From Clostridiales bacterium 1_7_47FAA (lineage in GTDB: Bacteria > Bacillota > Clostridia > Lachnospirales > Lachnospiraceae): a stretch of DNA of 64,000 nucleotides. Numbering within the stretch: the first letter of the stretch is position 1; every line of letters begins with the position of its first letter. Positions 58,365 through 64,000 of this stretch are shown one piece after another. The notes beneath the pieces were generated by a model, which had not been told where the DNA came from, searched no databases, and saw only the letters and a list, made by a program, of their open reading frames with translations. The stretch lies in the NCBI GenBank assembly GCA_000155435.1, contig DS990260.1:1551871-1615870 (forward strand). Reading direction: 5' to 3'. Both the position numbers and the translations under genes were made by a program.

Positions 58365-58862
58365 TTATTCCCCTACTATCTGCACCCGTACCTTGCGTTC
58401 CCTGGCCCTTGTCTGGTCCATGTCAGAAAAATATATGCGCCCGAATTCCCCCAGCGTCATCTCCCCCTCAACCAAGGGAATGGTCTCGGAACGGCCTAAC
58501 AGCACGGAGCGCAGATGACCATCCGTGTTCAGGAGCCACTCCGGCTTCTCGTCCCTGAGTTCCATTGCATTTTTTGTGTGGATTGGTCCCGGATGAAGAT
58601 ACTGGCCTTCATTCCGGCAGGTGGGGAACACTTTCTCCATGGCATTGACCATATCCTGTAATATCAACGGCGTGTGCCAGTAGGTTTCATCCTCTGAGTC
58701 CTCCTGTATGAATACACAGCAGCTTGTATGCTGTGAGAAGACATTCACCAGCCCATTGCGTATGCCTGACTGTTCCACAATATCCTGTACCTTTTCCGTC
58801 ACATCCTCAAAGCTTACCCTCCTGTCTGTCTCAACAGGAATGATTTCATGATATACCGCCAT
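58365..58862 (-). CDS. YjbQ-family protein (UPF0047)
   Basis: 165 residues. Conserved core GLVNVFSQHTSCCVFIQED, HPGPIHTKNAMELR and GRIYFSDMDQTRARERKV. Some members have weak thiamine-phosphate synthase activity, the real role is unclear. The third of three adjacent ATGs is chosen because AAGGAGG stands 6 bases before it. The family often sits in sugar operons with a TIM-like isomerase, as here. Confidence 0.83.
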   Translation of the reverse strand: MAVYHEIIPVETDRRVSFEDVTEKVQDIVEQSGIRNGLVNVFSQHTSCCVFIQEDSEDETYWHTPLILQDMVNAMEKVFPTCRNEGQYLHPGPIHTKNAMELRDEKPEWLLNTDGHLRSVLLGRSETIPLVEGEMTLGEFGRIYFSDMDQTRARERKVRVQIVGE

Positions 58863-58876
58863 CATCATCCTCCTTA

Positions 58877-59605
58877 TCATCCTCGTTCCTGGCCCTGGCA
58901 TGTCTGATGCCGGGCAGTCCACGCGGCTGCCACGGAGGCAATCATTTTCTCCATCATTTCACATGGATTGTCTGCCTTCATGATTCCGCTGGTGGAGCCG
59001 GTTGCATCCGCTCCTGCTTTTATGACCTCATATACATCCTTTTCATCACTGATTCCTGCGCCGTGCAGTATCATCATCCCAGGCGCCACCCTGTGCACCG
59101 CCTGGTTAATCCTGTCTATCTCCTCCATGTCCCCTGGTCCTCTTGCCCCTTTTCCAATCAGTCCGGGGGCTTCCGCCAGTATCATGTCCGGGCCAAGGGC
59201 CGCCACCGCCGCTGCCTCCTGCGGCGTTCCTGCGCACACCAGCGTTGCCAGCCCCACTTCCCCTGCCCTTACAACCGACCTGCGGATTCCGTCAAGGGTC
59301 AGGGGCCTTTCTGCATGGTTTAACAGGACGCCCGCCGCCCCTGCCTCCTTAAGGGCTTCCGGCAGCACGGCCCCTATCCCCCTGCCAGGATAAACCGGAT
59401 CCATGTGCTGGGCAAATACCTTGATATGGCTGGTGGCTTCTGCGATGGGCCGGATGTCCGTGTACTGGGCTGAAAATATGATGTCCACCTGGTACTTCCT
59501 GCCGGCCCGGTCTGCCGCCATGGCAAGTTCCAAGGCCTTCTTTCCATATATGTATGTCTTGGGTCCTATTTCAAAAAACGGTTTCCTGATTGTAAAGCCT
59601 TCCAT
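58877..59605 (-). CDS. Triosephosphate isomerase-like sugar-phosphate isomerase
   Basis: 242 residues. The TIM pattern is present in divergent form: Lys in EIGPKTYIYG, His in LLNHAER, Glu in LAEAPGLIGKG, phosphate loops near the end (GAGISDEKDV, ATGSTSGI). Length and LNHAE resemble archaeal TIMs and the tetrulose-phosphate isomerases of polyol pathways rather than glycolytic bacterial TIM. It probably acts on a ketotetrose- or related sugar phosphate made by the kinase (inference). Confidence 0.78.
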   Translation of the reverse strand: MEGFTIRKPFFEIGPKTYIYGKKALELAMAADRAGRKYQVDIIFSAQYTDIRPIAEATSHIKVFAQHMDPVYPGRGIGAVLPEALKEAGAAGVLLNHAERPLTLDGIRRSVVRAGEVGLATLVCAGTPQEAAAVAALGPDMILAEAPGLIGKGARGPGDMEEIDRINQAVHRVAPGMMILHGAGISDEKDVYEVIKAGADATGSTSGIMKADNPCEMMEKMIASVAAAWTARHQTCQGQERG

Positions 59606-59680
59606 ATTGTAAATCCTTCCCTAAAGGCGTGTTTGAAAATTCATTCCCGCCATCTGCACGCCCCACTTTGCGGGTACTTC

Positions 59681-60484
59681 TTATCCAATCAGTTTCCTGA
59701 GGTAATCAGCCGTTTCAGGCAATGTTACCGCCGGATTCCCGCAGGTGCTGCATTCCAGGTTCACAAACCCCTTGTACCCTATCTCCTTAAGCGCATCAAA
59801 GCATGCCTTCCAGTCTGTCATCCCGTGTCCCGGAAGCAGGCGGTTGCTGTCGCCCAGGTGGACATGTTTTATGTATTCCCCTGCATAGAGGATACTTTCC
59901 CTGTAATCGGACTCCTCGATGGACATATGGAAGAAATCCGCTAGGACACCCGCCTCCTTTAAGCCAAGGGACTCAACCATGTCCCTGCAGTCCCTGATGC
60001 TGTTTAAGTAGGGACTTTCGTAGCGGTTGATTCCTTCTAAAAGCATTTTTCCTTCCGTGCCTTTTAATGGTTCCGCCAGTTCCCGGTACATCTCACAGAA
60101 CTCCCGTTCCTCCTCCTTCCCCATCTTCGCATACGGATGGAAAAGCGGAAGAGGTGACTGCGGTCCGTATTCGAATTCAAGTTCAGTCACAGCGCCGATT
60201 TCACCGCTGATCCTGGCAGCCAGCTTGTACATTTCCCTGCTCCTCTTCCTTATGTCAGGATTCCTGTCCATCAGATGCCCATATATCCCATCCCCAAAAG
60301 CGAACTCACAAGGAACGACTCCCGTGCGTTCCTGTAAGGATAAAAGCTCCTGGTACAGTTCCTGGTTCCAATCTTCATAGTCCACAAAAACAGCAATGCC
60401 TTCATATCCCCATCGGCTCAGGTTCCTGGCCTTTTCCGTAAGGTCCTTTCCCGGAACCATGGTGCTGGTACACGATAATCTCAT
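59681..60484 (-). CDS. Xylose isomerase-like TIM-barrel protein
   Basis: 267 residues. AP-endonuclease-2/sugar epimerase fold with metal-ligand segments (VTELEFEYGPQSPLP, LLEGINRYESPYLN, FFHMSIEESDY, HVHLGDSNRLLPGHGM, NLECSTCGNP). Conserved Glu, His and Asp suggest an active epimerase or isomerase. First gene of the operon; its leader holds an operator right before GAGGAGG. Confidence 0.85.
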   Translation of the reverse strand: MRLSCTSTMVPGKDLTEKARNLSRWGYEGIAVFVDYEDWNQELYQELLSLQERTGVVPCEFAFGDGIYGHLMDRNPDIRKRSREMYKLAARISGEIGAVTELEFEYGPQSPLPLFHPYAKMGKEEEREFCEMYRELAEPLKGTEGKMLLEGINRYESPYLNSIRDCRDMVESLGLKEAGVLADFFHMSIEESDYRESILYAGEYIKHVHLGDSNRLLPGHGMTDWKACFDALKEIGYKGFVNLECSTCGNPAVTLPETADYLRKLIG

Positions 60485-60500
60485 GAATTTCCCTCCTCAT

Positions 60501-60514
60501 TTACAACGTTGTAA
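60501..60514. promoter_or_regulatory. LacI operator O1
   Basis: TTACAACGTTGTAA, a perfect palindrome just before the ribosome site of the first operon gene. Confidence 0.8.
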
Positions 60515-60561
60515 TTATTGGTTAAAAAATTTTGGCTCATTGAGCCTCCGTTTAAATATTT

Positions 60562-60573
60562 CAAACGTTGTAA
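60562..60573. promoter_or_regulatory. LacI operator O2
   Basis: CAAACGTTGTAA, one base off the palindrome, directly downstream of the -10 box of the minus-strand promoter, so binding blocks initiation. Confidence 0.8.
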
Positions 60574-60575
60574 TT

Positions 60576-60604
60576 ATCATATAATCGTGTGTCGGATTTG
60601 TCAA
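60576..60604 (-). promoter_or_regulatory. Promoter of the minus-strand catabolic operon
   Basis: Minus strand TTGACA (60599-60604), 17 bases, TATGAT (60576-60581). Near-consensus and followed by operator O2. Confidence 0.82.
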
Positions 60605-60748
60605 TAGATTTTTATTTTTTCTTTGTTTTTTGTTTATTATGCTTTGTTTTTTGTCTTTTTTTCGTGCAAATAGCAGAAGTATCCTTGATTATAATAATTT
60701 TACAACTGGTTTTTTTTCAGAAATTTTAAATATTCTATAAAACGACTA

Positions 60749-60777
60749 TTGACAACGTTGTAATAAAAGTGTAAGCT
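60749..60777 (+). promoter_or_regulatory. Promoter of lacI-kinase transcript with operator O3
   Basis: TTGACA (60749-60754), 17 bases, TAAGCT (60772-60777). The palindrome ACAACGTTGTAA (60752-60763) overlaps the -35 box, which indicates autoregulation. The rest of the 349-bp region between the two operons is AT-rich, with no further site seen. Confidence 0.75.
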
Positions 60778-60881
60778 GAAACCAATGAAATCATGTTACC
60801 ATAACCATGTTACATAAATAACAAAGGAAAGGGGTGAATTTATGTATTGCAGCAGATTTGTCTGCACAATACATTCATCTT

Positions 60882-61934
60882 ATGGCCGATACAGCTTCTA
60901 ATAAACCTGTTACAATTAAATCCATTGCCAAGGAACTGGGAATCTCCTTCTCCACTGTCTCCAAGGCCCTTAACAACAATCCCCTGGTCAAGGAAGAAAC
61001 CCGCAGGCTGGTCCTGGACACAGCCAAGGAGATGGGATATACCCCCAATTCCCTGGCCAAGGGACTCCGGAGCAATTCCACCAAAACTATTGCCGTTATT
61101 TTCAATGATATCGAGAACCCGGCCCTGACTTATATTTTCCGCAATATCTCCATTGAAATGGCCAATCACGGATATACCACCATGATATTTGATTCCCAGT
61201 TCAGTGAGAAGCAGGAGCTTGCCAATATTTTAACAGTCTTATCGCGGCAGCCGGACTTTGTCATACTGGAGCCGACCACTACCAACCCGGAGAACCTGAA
61301 CCTGCTCTCAGGCATTACCCAGAAGCTTATCCTCCAGGGCGCCCGCTATGAGTCCGTAAACTGCCATCATGTGCATGTGGACTATGCCCAGGGAGGCTAT
61401 ATGGCTGCCTGCGAGATGCTCTCCAAAGGTCATCGGGACTGCCTGGTCATCACCACTCCCCTGACCATACCCATCAGCAGCCAATTTGTCATTGGAATCA
61501 AGCGGGCCTTTGAGGAATATGGGGTTCCCTTCCATGATGATATGATAAAGGATACCTGTAACTCCTCCATCATGGGCGGATTCCAGATCATGAACGAACT
61601 GTGGGACCATGAATCCGGCCGTTTCAGCGTGCCGTTCACAGGTGTCCTGACTTTTGATGATACACTGGCCCACGGGGTCTATAAGGCAGCGTCCCAGTTC
61701 GGCCTGCGGGTGCCAGAGGACATCAGCGTCATTGGATTCGATGATAATCCTCTGTCAGCATTTTCCATGCCTCCCCTCACCACCATCCATCTTCCCAGGG
61801 AAAAGATGGCGGAAAGCTGCATCAGCATATTGAATGCTGTCCTGCTGGAAAACAGGACCGATACCTGCGTGTTCTCCCTGGAACCGTATTTGGTCCAACG
61901 CAGCTCTGTATATAATCTTTATAAGAAAAAATAA
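60882..61934 (+). CDS. LacI-family transcriptional regulator
   Basis: 350 residues from ATG 60882. N-terminal helix-turn-helix VTIKSIAKELGISFSTVSKA with hinge NSLAKGLRSN, then a sugar-binding effector domain ending VIGFDDNPLSAFSMPPLTTI. The ATG lacks a ribosome site. GTG at 60834 in frame follows AAGGAAAGG and would add 16 residues. The ATG at 60842 in another frame starts a 19-codon reading frame ending inside the gene, which might couple translation. Its operators are the three ACAACGTTGT sites nearby. Confidence 0.9.
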   Translation: MADTASNKPVTIKSIAKELGISFSTVSKALNNNPLVKEETRRLVLDTAKEMGYTPNSLAKGLRSNSTKTIAVIFNDIENPALTYIFRNISIEMANHGYTTMIFDSQFSEKQELANILTVLSRQPDFVILEPTTTNPENLNLLSGITQKLILQGARYESVNCHHVHVDYAQGGYMAACEMLSKGHRDCLVITTPLTIPISSQFVIGIKRAFEEYGVPFHDDMIKDTCNSSIMGGFQIMNELWDHESGRFSVPFTGVLTFDDTLAHGVYKAASQFGLRVPEDISVIGFDDNPLSAFSMPPLTTIHLPREKMAESCISILNAVLLENRTDTCVFSLEPYLVQRSSVYNLYKKK

Positions 61935-61983
61935 AGCGGGGCCCGGGCAACGGCCATCATCATGTTACAGGAGGGTTTGGTTT

Positions 61984-63489
61984 ATGAACATTATTTCCAT
62001 TGATTTAGGCACCACCAACATTAAAGTCTCGGTCTATGACCAAAAGCTTCACCCGATTGCCACTCTTTCAGAAACCGTGCAGTATGACAGGGATGGGGAT
62101 TTTGTGGAATTTGACTGCGATAGGTATTTTCGTTCCATCGAAGAAATGATACGGAAAGCGGCTGGCGCCGGGAAGGACGCCAATGCCGGGGATGTGGTTC
62201 AGATCGTACTGACAGGTCAGGCCGAATCCCTGATTCTCCTGGGGCAGGACAGGCAGCCCATCCATCCGGCCATCTCATGGATGGATATGCGGTCCGGCGG
62301 GGAGTGCGCCCTGCTGTCCGGGCATTTTCCAGCTGACCTGTGCTATCATACCACCGGACAGCCGGAACTGATTCCCACCTGGCCCATAACCAAGATGCTG
62401 TGGATGCGGGAACACAGACCTGACGTGTTCAGGGAAACGGCCCATTACCTTCTTTTAAAGGATTATATCATATTCCGGCTTTGCGGGCGTATGGCCGGTG
62501 ATTACTCCATCTACAGCTTTTCACATTATTTTGATATTATCCGAAAATGTTACTGGGCGGATATCCTCAGTTTCTGCGGGGTCAGCCTGTCACAGCTTCC
62601 GGAGCTGCTGCCGCCCTGCAGCATTGCGGGAACGCTGCTTCCTGAACTGGCCCACGGCAATGCAGGCCTTACTCCTGACACAAAGATTAACGTGGGGACG
62701 CTGGACCATTTTGCCGGAATGATTGGAACCGGCAATATCCAGGAAGGACTGGTCAGCGAGTCAGCAGGCACCGTGCTTTCCATTGCAGCCATGGTCCGCG
62801 GCCCCCTCTTTGACGACAGCCGTCTGCCCCTGAACTGCGGTCCCTTTCCCGGGACCTACGTACTGCTGCCTGTCTGTGAAAGCGGCGGGTTCAGCCTGGA
62901 ATGGTATCGGAACACATTCCTGAAGGACGTATCATTTTCCCAGATAAACCAGATAATTGAGTCCCGGCCTGACAGGGTTCCCCCGGTATTCCTGCCATAT
63001 CTTACCGGCGTCAATTCACCTGATTTTAACGAAAATGCTTCCGGCGTCTTCTTTGGGCTCCGCGCATCCCATGACCAGTATGACCTTGCCCTGGCAATCA
63101 TGGAAGGGGTTGCCTGTCTTTTAAAAAAGAACCTGGATTACATGGCAAAATCCGGAATCCCTATCAGCAAAATCATATCCACTGGCGGAGGCGCCAAATC
63201 CTCCCTCTGGACCCAGATTAAGTCCGACATCACTGGGCAGGTAATCGAGGTTCCGGAAAATGAAGAAGCCCCCTGTCTGGGAGCTGCCATCATCGGCGCT
63301 GTTTCGGAAGGCTTCTTCCCTTCTTATGAAGATGCGGTAAGGGAATGCATTTCCATTAAAAGAAGATACGAGCCTTCCGGCCATGAAAAATACAGGAAAA
63401 CATATGAGGTGTTTGAAACCGTGTATGATGCACTGGCCGGGGCTTACCGGATGGATGCGGTCAGGCGGGAGTCGGGCAAAAAACATTGA
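61984..63489 (+). CDS. FGGY-family carbohydrate kinase
   Basis: 501 residues, ATG after AGGAGG. N-terminal ATPase lobe (ISIDLGTTNIKVSVYD), substrate segment SWMDMR, catalytic region GTLDHFAGMIGTGN and C-terminal lobe with STGGGAKSSLWTQIKSD. Phosphorylates a sugar or polyol for the isomerases coded across the control region. Xylulose, gluconate and tetrulose kinases share this fold; the substrate is not fixed by motifs. Co-transcribed with the LacI gene, 49 bases apart. Confidence 0.9.
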   Translation: MNIISIDLGTTNIKVSVYDQKLHPIATLSETVQYDRDGDFVEFDCDRYFRSIEEMIRKAAGAGKDANAGDVVQIVLTGQAESLILLGQDRQPIHPAISWMDMRSGGECALLSGHFPADLCYHTTGQPELIPTWPITKMLWMREHRPDVFRETAHYLLLKDYIIFRLCGRMAGDYSIYSFSHYFDIIRKCYWADILSFCGVSLSQLPELLPPCSIAGTLLPELAHGNAGLTPDTKINVGTLDHFAGMIGTGNIQEGLVSESAGTVLSIAAMVRGPLFDDSRLPLNCGPFPGTYVLLPVCESGGFSLEWYRNTFLKDVSFSQINQIIESRPDRVPPVFLPYLTGVNSPDFNENASGVFFGLRASHDQYDLALAIMEGVACLLKKNLDYMAKSGIPISKIISTGGGAKSSLWTQIKSDITGQVIEVPENEEAPCLGAAIIGAVSEGFFPSYEDAVRECISIKRRYEPSGHEKYRKTYEVFETVYDALAGAYRMDAVRRESGKKH

Positions 63490-63520
63490 GGAACCCCAGC
63501 CTTTTACAGCCCCATCCCTC

Positions 63521-63552
63521 AAAAAACCGCATCCAATCATATCCGTATGCGG
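63521..63552 (-). terminator. Terminator of the GNAT gene
   Basis: Stem CCGCAT / ATGCGG with a 14-base loop; on the minus strand six T follow. It separates the kinase gene from the convergent acetyltransferase gene. Confidence 0.7.
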
Positions 63553-64000
63553 CTAATATAGGTGGATAAGAAATGCCGGATATAGGTGGTCGTAATGATA
63601 TCCCAGCTTTTCTGCCAGCGCAACGGATTCCAGGTTGTGGGCATCCCAGCTTGGATAAATATTTCTCTCAAGGCATTCCAGGATTAATCCGGCTCCACAT
63701 GCATATGCCAGGCCCATGCGCCGATATTCCTCCCGGGTATCGATTTCTATCTCAATCCCCTCCCTATAGGTTGCATAGGAGGATGCGCCGGAAACCGGCT
63801 GGTCGTCCTTTAATGCCACGACCCCCAGCCCAAGCCTTTCATACATTCCATAATCCGGGTATTGGGAAACCAGGTCCCGGCTCCAGGCGTTTAATCTGCA
63901 CTGGTCATATAAATCCTCATCCATCATCCTGATGGTAAAACCAGGCGGAAGGGAGGAAACAGCCCGCCGGAGCCTTGACTTATCAAATACATCCGGCTCC
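63553..64000 (-). CDS. GNAT-type acetyltransferase, 5' end outside window
   Basis: The frame is open to the window edge (EPDVFDKSRLRRAVSSLPPG precedes the first in-window ATG at 63927), so the start is missing. The C-terminal GNAT core includes GLGVVALKDDQPVSGASSY, EIEIDTREEYRRMGLAYACG (acetyl-CoA loop) and SWDAHNLESVALAEKLGY. It matches the GNAT_acetyltran/ZmaR-like group. Substrate unknown. Confidence 0.87.
   Translation of the reverse strand, partial: EPDVFDKSRLRRAVSSLPPGFTIRMMDEDLYDQCRLNAWSRDLVSQYPDYGMYERLGLGVVALKDDQPVSGASSYATYREGIEIEIDTREEYRRMGLAYACGAGLILECLERNIYPSWDAHNLESVALAEKLGYHYDHLYPAFLIHLY

Noticed and set aside
1..64000. CRISPR arrays, rRNA and tRNA genes
   Set aside because: No regularly spaced direct repeats with unique spacers, and no rRNA or tRNA sequence was recognised by eye; a dedicated tRNA scan could not be run.

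Overview
The window looks like a chromosome segment of a gut Clostridia species, probably Lachnospiraceae close to Enterocloster/Lachnoclostridium. The grounds are the moderately high GC, strong AGGAGG ribosome sites, paired RpiR regulators, a yjdF-type leader RNA and sugar-uptake operons. This is inference from gene content; no marker gene is present.

Left host part (1-20878): the end of a multidrug-type ABC exporter and its MarR regulator; a three-gene minus-strand cluster (2-hydroxyacid dehydrogenase, aspartate-dehydrogenase-like protein, CofE-like ligase); two RpiR regulators; an orphan Sau3AI/MutH-type endonuclease; an alpha-glucoside PTS permease with a GH4 6-phospho-glucosidase; a secreted CAP protein; TfoX-like, WYL and YjdF proteins, the last behind a candidate riboswitch; a double DUF305 protein; an NhaC antiporter; and the permease and ATPase of a ribose-type sugar ABC transporter.

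Centre (20879-56811): a complete 35.9-kb Mu-like transposable prophage with TG...CA ends and a 5-bp target duplication (CTTGC). It has split the substrate-binding-protein gene of that ABC transporter; removing the prophage plus one CTTGC restores an in-frame 391-residue gene. From right to left it carries a repressor, the early genes (small HTH protein, MuA-like transposase, MuB-like ATPase, GemA and many small proteins), endolysin, Mor-like activator, holin, the Mu-type head genes, a contractile tail and baseplate, and tail fibres. Extra features are a centrally placed repeat cluster where Mu has its gyrase site, an A-AAA-AAG -1 frameshift site in the tail chaperone, an internal scaffold start in the protease gene, and a membrane-protein gene on the opposite strand with its own promoter and terminator.

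The most striking element is at 21845-24917: a shufflon in the tail-fibre locus. Six copies of AATACGGATTT, alternating in orientation, each begin one of six alternative fibre C-termini and encode the shared peptide NTDL. The cassettes lie as three tail-to-tail pairs, and a tyrosine recombinase gene lies inside the array. Only the cassette next to the constant N-terminal part (24918-25196) can currently be expressed. Inversion would swap the receptor-binding end of the fibre and so probably the host range. Mu does this job with a serine invertase and two alternatives.

Right host part (56812-64000): the other half of the binding-protein gene, then SDR, YjbQ, a TIM-like isomerase and a xylose-isomerase-like protein. 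A divergent LacI regulator and FGGY kinase follow. Three ACAACGTTGT-type operators in the shared 349-bp control region tie the two transcripts together. With the ABC transporter this reads as one sugar or polyol catabolic operon, possibly for a tetritol or other small polyol, whose uptake part is cut off by the prophage. A GNAT acetyltransferase runs off the right edge.
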